9,260 bases of DNA from Candidatus Peregrinibacteria bacterium (GCA_030620215.1 JAUXFE010000019.1:1-9260); one strand, 5' to 3'; shown: positions 1-4,920, counted from the stretch's first letter. Numbers and translations are program-made. Notes: a model not told the origin generated them from the sequence alone.

Positions 1-291
1 CTCAGGAATATCAATTAAATCCAAAACTATTTTAGGATCCTGTTTAGTCGATTTTACAGAAGACACATAACCCTTAGGCTTATTTAACGCAATGTAAATC
101 AATTTCTCACGATCTTTTGCAACGGAATCATTAACCTCCACCTTATCCACATCCGGATCGACTTTTATACCCATTTCAGTAACAACCTTACCATTAACTT
201 TAATCTTTCCATCGGATACCAAAACATCTGCCTCTCTTCTTGAAGCAACGCCCAAACCAGCGATATATTTATTAAGTCTTACAAGTGTCAT
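1..291 (-). CDS. RNA pseudouridine synthase, RsuA/RluB-like family (N-terminal 97 residues, rest outside window)
   Basis: The visible 97 residues begin MTLVRLNKYIAGLGVASRRE, a typical S4 RNA-binding domain start (about residues 3-50). They continue into ALNKPKGYVSSV (about 68-79), which matches the 'NKPxGxxxS' start of the RsuA/RluB/RluE/RluF pseudouridine synthase domain. This family isomerises specific uridines in rRNA; S4-containing members act on 16S or 23S rRNA. The catalytic Asp (usually in a GRLD motif) lies beyond the left edge, so neither activity nor subfamily can be judged, and no symbol is given. The start at 291 is the only ATG that leaves the S4 domain intact. No Shine-Dalgarno sequence precedes it; instead an 11-nt tandem repeat runs up to three bases before the ATG. 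It is the last visible gene of a leftward run of envelope genes, separated from the 46-residue lipoprotein gene by that repeat. Confidence 0.88.
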   Translation of the reverse strand, partial: MTLVRLNKYIAGLGVASRREADVLVSDGKIKVNGKVVTEMGIKVDPDVDKVEVNDSVAKDREKLIYIALNKPKGYVSSVKSTKQDPKIVLDLIDIPE

Positions 292-407
292 TATATTCGA
301 ATTGTTATCGAATTGTTATCGGATTGTTTTCGTATTGTTCTCGTATTGTTTATCTATTCGATATCTATTCGATTGCCATTCGAGAACAATTTGTAAACCA
401 TTCGATT
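292..407 (-). repeat. 11-nt-period two-armed repeat filling the spacer before the pseudouridine synthase gene
   Basis: On the plus strand, nearly perfect 11-nt spacing of ATT is visible from 301 to 410 (ATT at 301, 312, 323, 334, 345, 356, 367, 378, 389, 400). Read on the coding (minus) strand there are about five units of CGAATAGATAT type followed by about five of ACAATTCGATA type, then ATA and the start codon. The arms are partly complementary: TCGAAT in the first recurs as ATTCGA in the second, and 334-343 pairs perfectly with 381-390 over 10 bases. The repeat occupies the whole gap between the upstream stop codon and this start. Confidence 0.85.
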
Positions 408-548
408 TTATTCAGTTGGAGGTAATGAAGTAGGCTGCAACAAATCAGGATTAGGCGGACTATCCGGCATTGGTACATCGGGTAACTCAGGCCCACCACA
501 GGCTGTTAGTAGTAATAATGTGATTAGAATAAAGATGATTTTTTTCAT
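408..548 (-). CDS. Very small predicted lipoprotein (46 aa)
   Basis: This 46-residue protein starts MKKIIFILITLLLLTACGGP. It has a two-lysine n-region, a hydrophobic stretch (4-14) and a lipobox LLTAC with Cys17 as the expected lipidated residue. The mature part is only about 30 residues, rich in Pro, Asp and Leu (PDVPMPDSPPNP and LQPTSLPPTE), and has no recognisable domain. Genes this short are often missed, but the classic lipoprotein signal, the TAA stop and the same-strand position between two real genes support it. The start at 548 is fixed by the signal peptide. AGGA lies 8 bases upstream as a possible weak ribosome site and is also the last unit of the upstream repeat. Its neighbours (VanW-like protein and two further lipoproteins) suggest an envelope role. 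I do not recognise the family. Confidence 0.75.
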   Translation of the reverse strand: MKKIIFILITLLLLTACGGPELPDVPMPDSPPNPDLLQPTSLPPTE

Positions 549-712
549 AATGTTTTCCTATTGCTTATCCTATTGCCGATCCTATAGCCTATCCGATTGC
601 TTATCCTATTGCAACCATTGGATTAGCCATGGATTAGCCACGGATAAGCCATGGATTAGCTATTTAGATCATATATAGACCTAAGAACCTAATAAGCTAA
701 TAAGCTAAAAAG
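549..712 (-). repeat. Two-armed 11/12-nt repeat leader before the 46-aa lipoprotein gene
   Basis: On the coding strand, reading toward the start codon, it begins at the VanW gene's TAG stop with 8-nt TTAGCTTA-like units (about 689-718). Then come 11-nt units of GCTAATCCATG type (about 620-670), a pivot AATGGTTGCAAT (608-619), four 12-nt units of AGGATAAGCAAT type (560-607), and AGGAAAACATT directly before the ATG. GCTAATCC in the first arm is nearly the reverse complement of GGATAAGC in the second, so a long imperfect hairpin is possible. The same design, in the same register to the ATG, recurs before pyrC at 8128-8259. Confidence 0.85.
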
Positions 713-2155
713 CTAATATACGGCTCCATATCTAGTCACTAACTCCTCCGTATTCACTGTTCCATCCGGCTTTTCCATACGTCTAATCCATTTATATGTA
801 GTTCTATCAATCTTAATCGGACCTTCTATATTTATACTTTTATAAGGAGAATTACCAATAAGATAAGTAGTTAATATCTGATTTTCAGAATCATCCTCAA
901 TATAGTAAATTATCGGACTTTTTGTGTTATTTCGAATTTTTAAATTTTTATGACTACCTCTGTAAATAGTTGCATCCAGCCCCAGGGATTCTTCAGGATA
1001 TAAAGAATGATAGTAAATGCTGTGAGGATAACGTTTAATTATCTGTAAGCCTGCAAGCCACGAAGGCGTAAAAATCATAGTTGCAGACCCGCATAAACCT
1101 CCGCCAAGCAACCATTCATCCTGTCCATTCACTATCACATAACCCCATTTATAATCCCACCAATTTTTATCCGAAAGCTCATACATAAAATCCATCACCT
1201 CACCAGACTCAATAACCTGCCCATTTAATTTGTTAGCTCCGGCAATAAGATTGTATTTGCGATTGGCAATATTGCCTGAATAGTTATAACTGACTTCTGC
1301 CAAAACCTCGTTTAAATCATGTCTTCTGATATTCTCCCTAATATATCCAGGTAAATTCTTAATTTTATTAAGAGGATGGCGTTGGATTCTAAGTTCATCT
1401 TCCAGTTCCTTGAAACTCAGATAATATTCATTCAAATAATTTAAAAGCTTGTTTTGGATTTTTGAGCGATTTCTAACCGCCTTTAATTCCAATATATGCT
1501 TAAACAAGTTACTTTTGTAACTCAATACATCATAAATATCGCTGAAATTTCGGGTGTTAATTTCGCTTATATCCAAAACCAAACCCTCATAATAAGTGTT
1601 GTAATTTAATTTCTGTGCGATTTGATATCGATACAAAAACTCCTGCATTATTTTGTAAGTAAAATCCCCATTCTCTAGCCAATTATTGCCTCTGGCATCA
1701 AGCCATAATCTGCGATATAAAGTATCCCGAGATTCATTGGATACTGATTTACCGTCATTTAAACGATCTAACTGATAAACCCAAATTAAAAACTCCTTTT
1801 GACTAATAGGCTGATATGCAAAAAAACGATTTCCGCAATTTAAAAACGGAAGATCACAAATTTCACTATTACTCTTAAAATCAATAAGTTCATCAATAGC
1901 ATCAGGAAAAAATTTTAAAAGCACCCTCAAAACCTTAATTTTAGGTATAGGCTGATCTTGATTTATATTATGTACCAAGAAACCATAATCACTACCATAC
2001 ATAGTTGGAGCCTTGGCATAAGTGGCAGATGACAAGATAAAAAACCCGACAAAAAAAGTTAAAAAAATGAGAGCGCCTTTAATTTTGTAATTTTGCCTTC
2101 GGCTCTGAGGTTGAAAAAAATATAACATAAGTTTGGGTAATTGTAGTTTTAGCAT
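713..2155 (-). CDS. VanW-like domain protein with N-terminal signal/anchor
   Basis: The protein has 480 residues. A basic N-terminus (RRQNYKIK, 19-26) precedes one hydrophobic segment (about 27-43) ending SSATYAKAP, which reads as a signal peptide or membrane anchor, so the rest should lie outside the membrane. Residues about 297-430 match the VanW family: NLIAGANKLNGQVIESGE, a GYVIVNG turn, GGGLCGSATMIF (351-362), AGLQIIKRYPHS and LGLDATIY. The family norm is GGGVCQxST, so Gln and Ser are replaced here (CGSAT). VanW occurs in some glycopeptide-resistance clusters, but its biochemical role is not established, and this context gives no reason to infer resistance. Residues 70-190 (e.g. PISQKEFLIWVYQL) weakly recall S-layer-homology repeats. 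No ribosome site is visible, and M10 is an alternative start. The TAG stop lies inside the downstream repeat. Confidence 0.8.
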   Translation of the reverse strand: MLKLQLPKLMLYFFQPQSRRQNYKIKGALIFLTFFVGFFILSSATYAKAPTMYGSDYGFLVHNINQDQPIPKIKVLRVLLKFFPDAIDELIDFKSNSEICDLPFLNCGNRFFAYQPISQKEFLIWVYQLDRLNDGKSVSNESRDTLYRRLWLDARGNNWLENGDFTYKIMQEFLYRYQIAQKLNYNTYYEGLVLDISEINTRNFSDIYDVLSYKSNLFKHILELKAVRNRSKIQNKLLNYLNEYYLSFKELEDELRIQRHPLNKIKNLPGYIRENIRRHDLNEVLAEVSYNYSGNIANRKYNLIAGANKLNGQVIESGEVMDFMYELSDKNWWDYKWGYVIVNGQDEWLLGGGLCGSATMIFTPSWLAGLQIIKRYPHSIYYHSLYPEESLGLDATIYRGSHKNLKIRNNTKSPIIYYIEDDSENQILTTYLIGNSPYKSINIEGPIKIDRTTYKWIRRMEKPDGTVNTEELVTRYGAVY

Positions 2156-2199
2156 AGCTCAGGCTCGAAGAGTAATCTTGTAATCTTGTAATAAATTAT
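2156..2199 (-). repeat. Short ATTACAAG repeat in the spacer before the VanW-like gene
   Basis: The coding strand carries TTATTACAAG, ATTACAAG and ATTAC in tandem (plus-strand 2172-2195). This is the same motif seen before obgE and pyrB, but only one arm is present. Related sequence (AATTACAAAATTAAAGG) also occurs inside the beginning of the VanW-like coding region near 2080-2098. Confidence 0.6.
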
Positions 2200-2859
2200 T
2201 TAATTGGAATTTTGCCAACGTGAATTCTGACCACCCTCTACCCATATCCAGCTTGAAGGTGTATTTAGCTTTTTCTGGCTAGGAAGGCCAATATACCAAC
2301 CACGCCTTAGTTCATCTTGGGATATAGAAATTAATTCGCCTTCTTCATCAACCAATATACAGCCCTGCCCACCCTGCCATTCAGTATCGTCGGAACATTT
2401 GCATTCGCTTTTTGCAACATACTCACAATCGAGTATTTCTGTATCAAGGCATGAAATGAAATATAAACCCGCAGTCTGCTCGCAAAGGTTTTTAGCTTCT
2501 AAATAATCGGACTCCTCCAATATGTTCGGGCTTGCCCAACGGGGCTCACCTGAGTTTACAACCCATATCCATGAACTTGGAGTACCATATTTTTTATCTT
2601 CCTGAGATGCATAATACCATCCGCGCCTGATATCCTCTTCGGTAATATTGGGGGCATTTAATTCCTTATCAATCTCCTCAAGTAATTGCTCCATTTCATC
2701 GACCTCCATACCTCCTGTATCAACTTCCAAGACACTTGCTTTAAGTGGTATACGAGGTTTTGCTCCATTTTCAGCCGGATTTGCACTAACTGATTCCGGC
2801 GGATTTCCACAACTGGTCAATAAAAAAACTGAAACTATGATTAAAACTAAAAATCGCAT
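2200..2859 (-). CDS. Lipoprotein with two GWY...TPSSWIWV repeats and a six-Cys middle
   Basis: The protein has 219 residues. It starts with a lipoprotein signal (MRFLVLIIVSVFLLTSC, lipobox LLTSC, Cys17), so it is probably anchored to the outer face of the membrane. A linker rich in acidic residues follows (40-75). Two similar units of about 35 residues then flank a middle segment: DIRRGWYYASQ...TPSSWIWV...EPRW (76-108) and ELRRGWYIGLP...TPSSWIWV...SRW (183-214). The middle (about 118-170) has six cysteines (126, 137, 145, 153, 155, 167) with a CKC pair, suggesting disulfides or a small metal site. I do not recognise the family. The repeated Trp/Tyr pattern might suit binding of a glycan or peptide, but that is inference. 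The start lies 11 bases downstream of the preceding gene's stop, without a ribosome site, which indicates co-transcription with the Asp-Pro repeat lipoprotein. Confidence 0.85.
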   Translation of the reverse strand: MRFLVLIIVSVFLLTSCGNPPESVSANPAENGAKPRIPLKASVLEVDTGGMEVDEMEQLLEEIDKELNAPNITEEDIRRGWYYASQEDKKYGTPSSWIWVVNSGEPRWASPNILEESDYLEAKNLCEQTAGLYFISCLDTEILDCEYVAKSECKCSDDTEWQGGQGCILVDEEGELISISQDELRRGWYIGLPSQKKLNTPSSWIWVEGGQNSRWQNSN

Positions 2860-2870
2860 ATTAATTTAAA

Positions 2871-3269
2871 TTATTCCTCGCAAGTAGGCTCATCAATAGC
2901 ACAAGGCTCGATTATTATTTCCTCATCGGGTTCGATCACTTCACCGCCTTCAACCGGTTCTGGCTCAGGTTCCGGCTCAGGTTCTACTACTGGATCAGCA
3001 ATAGGCTCAGGAACTGGATCAGCAACTGGATCAGCAATTGGATCAGCAATTGGATCAGCAATAGGCTCAGCAACTGGATCAGCAATTGGATCAGCAATTG
3101 GATCCACCACTTGGTCCACAACTTGGTCCACGATTGGGTCCACAACATGTATCTCAACCGGCTCTTCAACTGGATCTACCCAAGGATCATTTACAAAACT
3201 GTTTGCCTGACAACCAGCTAAAATCAAAGCAAAAACAAAAGCTAAAGTAATGGAAATTATTTTTTTCAT
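2871..3269 (-). CDS. Lipoprotein with Asp-Pro tetrapeptide repeats
   Basis: The protein has 132 residues: lipoprotein signal MKKIISITLAFVFALILAGC (lipobox LAGC, Cys20), a short linker, then about 18 consecutive four-residue units (32-105) of the form xADP, xVDQ or xPEP, e.g. IADPIADPVAEPIADP. After an EPEPEPEP run the tail is acidic and ends with two cysteines (EPCAIDEPTCEE). The Pro every four residues and the negative charge suggest an extended, stalk-like, non-globular chain on the cell surface; this is inference. The family is unknown to me. The gene is first of the leftward envelope run, with a promoter candidate about 30 bases upstream and no Shine-Dalgarno sequence. Repeat number may vary between strains, because the DNA is a 12-nt tandem repeat. 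Confidence 0.85.
   Translation of the reverse strand: MKKIISITLAFVFALILAGCQANSFVNDPWVDPVEEPVEIHVVDPIVDQVVDQVVDPIADPIADPVAEPIADPIADPIADPVADPVPEPIADPVVEPEPEPEPEPVEGGEVIEPDEEIIIEPCAIDEPTCEE
2991..3145 (-). repeat. 12-nt coding tandem repeat inside the Asp-Pro lipoprotein
   Basis: The plus strand shows units such as GGATCAGCAATT, GGATCAGCAACT and GGCTCAGCAACT, then TTGGTCCACAAC-type units toward 3145. On the coding strand the core unit is GCTGATCCAATT (Ala-Asp-Pro-Ile). Since 12 is a multiple of three, gain or loss of a unit keeps the frame. The unit differs by only about two bases from the non-coding unit GCTAATCCAATA in the spacers at 549-712 and 8128-8259. Confidence 0.85.
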
Positions 3270-3297
3270 AACTTCAAAATTAAAAACATGCAGCTAA

Positions 3298-3327
3298 ATT
3301 GTACATGAAAGGCCATAACCTTGCCAA
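3298..3327 (-). promoter_or_regulatory. Promoter candidate for the envelope gene run
   Basis: On the minus strand TTGGCA (3322-3327) and TACAAT (3298-3303) are 18 bases apart, close to a sigma-70-type consensus. Transcription would begin near 3291, giving a leader of about 22 bases before the ATG at 3269. Confidence 0.45.
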
Positions 3328-3342
3328 GAAATATATACACCT

Positions 3343-3451
3343 TCGCTTAAATACGTATTATGCGTCGAAGCTTTTATATTAACTCATATTAGGCTAGAAA
3401 TAATTATTTAAGCTACGGTGCATTATACAAAATTATAAAAGCGAAGACGTA
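3343..3451. repeat. Imperfect inverted repeat
   Basis: CTTCGCTT (3343-3350) is complementary to AAGCGAAG (3439-3446), and CTTTTATA (3371-3378) to TATAAAAG (3434-3441). The region also repeats a GCGTCGAAG/GCGAAGACG theme. It could form alternative stem-loops; there is no T-run to make it a clear terminator. Confidence 0.4.
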
Positions 3452-3493
3452 TAAAGAAAAATTGACTGTGGTCAGCTTTCTGATAAACTATTT

Positions 3494-3519
3494 ACGTCAA
3501 ATATTCCGTTCGGGAGTAG
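3494..3519 (+). repeat. 26-nt direct repeat, left copy
   Basis: It is identical over 26 bases to 3836-3861. The repeat joins 16 bases of upstream flank (ACGTCAAATATTCCGT) to the first ten bases of the tRNA-Gln gene (TCGGGAGTAG). The two copies bracket the GIY-YIG gene; the repeat-to-repeat distance is 342 bases. Confidence 0.92.
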
Positions 3520-3560
3520 TCCCGCTAAGCGGGATAAGGCAACTGACTCTGGTAAATATG
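3510..3560 (+). pseudogene. Degenerate 5' fragment of a tRNA-Gln gene
   Basis: It starts with the exact first ten bases of the tRNA-Gln at 3852 (TCGGGAGTAG). Where the tRNA has the D-loop side CCAAGTGG, there is a 6-bp hairpin with a three-base loop (TCCCGC-TAA-GCGGGA, 3520-3534). Homology then resumes at TAAGGCA (3535-3541), with a later match at GGTA in the anticodon-arm region. No T-arm or 3' acceptor strand follows, so it cannot fold as a tRNA. It seems to be a duplicated and decayed 5' half; a hairpin insertion is the alternative explanation. Confidence 0.6.
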
Positions 3561-3584
3561 AATTTAAAGAATAAGTAGAGATAA

Positions 3585-3836
3585 ATGTATTACGTGTATA
3601 TTCTGAAAAGTAAAAAGGACAATGGTTACTACATTGGACAAACAAATGATCTTGAAAACAGATTAAGATGGCATAATCAGGGTCTGGTAAAATCAACAAA
3701 AAATAGAACACCCTTTGAAGTAATTTATTCCGAAATTTTCAAAACAAGAGGAGAAGCTATGAAAAGGGAAAAATGTCTAAAAAAAATGAAGGGTGGTAAT
3801 GAGTTAAAAAAAATATTGAAATCTAAAACTAAATAA
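3585..3836 (+). CDS. GIY-YIG nuclease superfamily protein (small single-domain type)
   Basis: The protein has 83 residues and consists only of the GIY-YIG fold. It shows VYIL (4-7) in the GIY position, YYIG (15-18), NRLRWHN with Arg26, and GEAMKRE with the metal-binding Glu (57) expected of the catalytic site. A basic C-terminal tail (KKMKGGNELKKILKSKTK) could contact nucleic acid. The length is normal for the free-standing UvrC-like/COG2827-type proteins, whose cellular role is mostly unproven; relatives of the fold include UvrC and homing endonucleases. All key residues are present, so it could be active. It lies between a partial and an intact tRNA-Gln gene, and its TAA stop overlaps the first base of the right-hand 26-nt repeat. 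That suggests it arrived or was copied as a unit with the repeat. TAGAGAT upstream is at best a poor ribosome site. Confidence 0.88.
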   Translation: MYYVYILKSKKDNGYYIGQTNDLENRLRWHNQGLVKSTKNRTPFEVIYSEIFKTRGEAMKREKCLKKMKGGNELKKILKSKTK

Positions 3837-3861
3837 CGTCAAATATTCCGTTCGGGAGTAG
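3836..3861 (+). repeat. 26-nt direct repeat, right copy (tRNA 5' end)
   Basis: Exact copy of 3494-3519, running into the intact tRNA-Gln gene. It may be a target-site duplication or the trace of a recombination event at the tRNA. Confidence 0.92.
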
Positions 3862-3923
3862 CCAAGTGGTAAGGCACCGGTTTTTGGTACCGGCATTCGC
3901 AGGTTCGAACCCTGCCTCCCGAG
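3852..3923 (+). tRNA. tRNA-Gln (anticodon UUG)
   Basis: It folds as a full cloverleaf: acceptor TCGGGAG with CTCCCGA (7 bp), D-arm GCCAAGTGGTAAGGC, anticodon stem CCGGT/ACCGG around loop TTTTGGT (anticodon TTG), variable CATTC, and T-arm GCAGG-TTCGAAC-CCTGC. The discriminator is G at 3923. The next bases are CAG, so CCA is not encoded and must be added enzymatically. The D-arm and the sequence up to CCGG closely resemble known bacterial tRNA-Gln. Confidence 0.96.
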
Positions 3924-3960
3924 CAGAGTATTTGATTTATTTAAGGCTATATTTTTATAC

Positions 3961-3989
3961 TTGACAAATAAGTTATATTATACTAAAGT
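3961..3989 (+). promoter_or_regulatory. Promoter candidate for the small acidic orphan gene
   Basis: A perfect TTGACA (3961-3966) is followed after 17 bases by TAAAGT (3984-3989) in a very AT-rich stretch. It supports a transcript start near 3996 and argues against the TTG at 3961 being a start codon. Confidence 0.45.
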
Positions 3990-4017
3990 AACATACTATA
4001 TAATTAAAATTACAATT

Positions 4018-4302
4018 ATGAGTAACGAATTAAACAAGCCAAGCAAAATCGAAGCTGCAGAAGCTGAAACCGCCCAACCCAATGAGGCTGCAAAAGCAAC
4101 TCGAAATCAAGTTGGCAATTCTGTAGTTCCGAGTGGAAATATTGTAGATGATCCTGATTTTCTTGAACGTGTCTTTGTGGGGGCAAAAAAAAATAGAGAA
4201 CGCCTAAGAGAAGCTGATCGCCAAGATTGGAGCGCTATTGCGGATTGCTTAGACGGCGTAGGAAACCACGCTAACAGCTTTTATCCGGATAGCGAGGACT
4301 AA
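4018..4302 (+). CDS. Small acidic hypothetical protein (94 aa)
   Basis: From the ATG at 4018 the protein has 94 residues, with no signal peptide or membrane segment, so it should be cytoplasmic. The first 35 residues are low-complexity and Ala/Glu-rich (KIEAAEAETAQPNEAAKA), probably disordered. A more ordered C-terminal half holds a charged helix-like segment (DFLERVFVGAKKNRERLREADRQDWSAIADCL in outline, about 50-78) and an acidic end (YPDSED). I recognise no family. A TTG at 3961 would add 19 residues (MTNKLYYTKVTYYIIK...), but it coincides with a TTGACA promoter box and gives an unlike, Tyr/Ile-rich extension. The start at 4018 is therefore preferred, although no ribosome site is visible. 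Its stop overlaps the pth stop, read convergently, by four bases (CTAA), leaving no room for a terminator between them. Confidence 0.6.
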   Translation: MSNELNKPSKIEAAEAETAQPNEAAKATRNQVGNSVVPSGNIVDDPDFLERVFVGAKKNRERLREADRQDWSAIADCLDGVGNHANSFYPDSED

Positions 4303-4868
4303 GAATTAAACTCATTCATCGCTTTTTCAATTCCATCAAAAGCCAAAGTATCTAAGATGTTCGGAATTTTCTGAATAACAGAATTCATATCATCTTCCTG
4401 ATCTTTGGTGAGTTTTCCTAATACATAATCTTCTAGCTCACCCTTAAAAGTATCTGGTGGTTTAATTCCAATACGTATACGAATAAATTCCTGAGTACCC
4501 AGCATTTTAATTATAGATTTCATGCCATTATGACCTCCTGCAGAACCATCGGATCTTATTCGTCCTTTTCCAAAAGGAATCTCAACATCATCATAAATAA
4601 CAACTAAATCTTCAAGTGAAATCTTGTAAAAATGCATAACGGACTTAATCGCCTCACCAGATAGATTCATAAAAGTTTGAGGCTTCATAAGAAAGGTATT
4701 TTCGGCATTAATATTACCCTCAAGTAGTTTTGACTTGAATCTATCGGCATTTTTAAACATGCCTAATTCAAAATGCTTAGCCAAATACTCAACTGTCATA
4801 AATCCCGCATTGTGACGGGTTTTTTCGTATTTAGAGCCTGGATTTCCGAGACCGACTATTAATTTCAT
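4299..4868 (-). CDS. pth: Peptidyl-tRNA hydrolase
   Basis: The protein has 189 residues, full length for bacterial Pth. This cytoplasmic enzyme cleaves the ester bond of peptidyl-tRNAs that drop off ribosomes, recycling tRNA. Signatures: KLIVGLGNPGSKYEKTRHNAGF (2-23) with Asn9 and catalytic His19, MKPQTFMNLSGEAI (61-74) with the substrate-binding Asn, YDDVEIPFGKGRIR, and SAGGHNGMKSI with the conserved Asn that contacts the tRNA end. The start is fixed by the MKLIVGLGNPG terminus. A TATAAT lies so close to the ATG that the mRNA may begin at the start codon. It follows obgE on the same strand, 177 bases away with a REP-like palindrome in between. It is a housekeeping translation gene, consistent with obgE nearby. 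The TAG stop overlaps the convergent orphan's stop. Confidence 0.97.
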   Translation of the reverse strand: MKLIVGLGNPGSKYEKTRHNAGFMTVEYLAKHFELGMFKNADRFKSKLLEGNINAENTFLMKPQTFMNLSGEAIKSVMHFYKISLEDLVVIYDDVEIPFGKGRIRSDGSAGGHNGMKSIIKMLGTQEFIRIRIGIKPPDTFKGELEDYVLGKLTKDQEDDMNSVIQKIPNILDTLAFDGIEKAMNEFNS

Positions 4869-4874
4869 GTTTGT

Positions 4875-4906
4875 ATTATAGCGTTTTATAATCTTTTGTC
4901 ATTCAA
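4875..4906 (-). promoter_or_regulatory. Promoter candidate for pth, possibly giving a leaderless mRNA
   Basis: A perfect TATAAT (minus strand, 4875-4880) ends six bases before the ATG, so the normal start point would be at or next to the A of the ATG. The -35 is weak: TTGAAT at 4901-4906 with a 20-base spacer, or AATGAC with 17. Confidence 0.45.
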
Positions 4907-4920
4907 ACCCCATACCCTTC

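Larger units (their letters stand above)
3270..3584. other. Intergenic region, 315 bases
   Basis: It holds the promoter candidate for the leftward envelope genes (3298-3327), an imperfect AT-rich inverted repeat (3343-3451), and, from 3494, a degenerate copy of the 5' half of the tRNA-Gln gene. I found no convincing protein-coding gene in either direction. Confidence 0.6.

Noticed and set aside
292..712. CRISPR array
   Set aside because: Units are 11-12 bases, directly adjacent, degenerate and change orientation half-way; there are no unique spacers and no cas genes.
713..2155. Glycopeptide-resistance gene
   Set aside because: VanW-like domains occur widely outside resistance clusters; no vanA/H/X/R/S partners are present and the motif diverges.
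2987..3169. Leftward 60-residue Leu/Gln/Trp repeat frame
   Set aside because: It is a frame-shifted reading of the 12-nt repeat in the Asp-Pro lipoprotein, which has the lipoprotein signal in its own frame.
3472..3711. Leftward 79-residue reading frame over the tRNA fragment and GIY-YIG gene
   Set aside because: It lies antisense to a well-supported GIY-YIG gene and to the tRNA-like repeat, and has no domain or start signal.
3510..3923. Intron-containing or split tRNA-Gln spanning the GIY-YIG gene
   Set aside because: The downstream tRNA is complete by itself, so the upstream copy is a duplicate, not a needed half.
3961..4017. TTG start adding 19 residues to the 94-aa protein
   Set aside because: The TTG is part of a TTGACA promoter box and the extension (MTNKLYYTKVTYYIIK) is unlike the rest of the protein.
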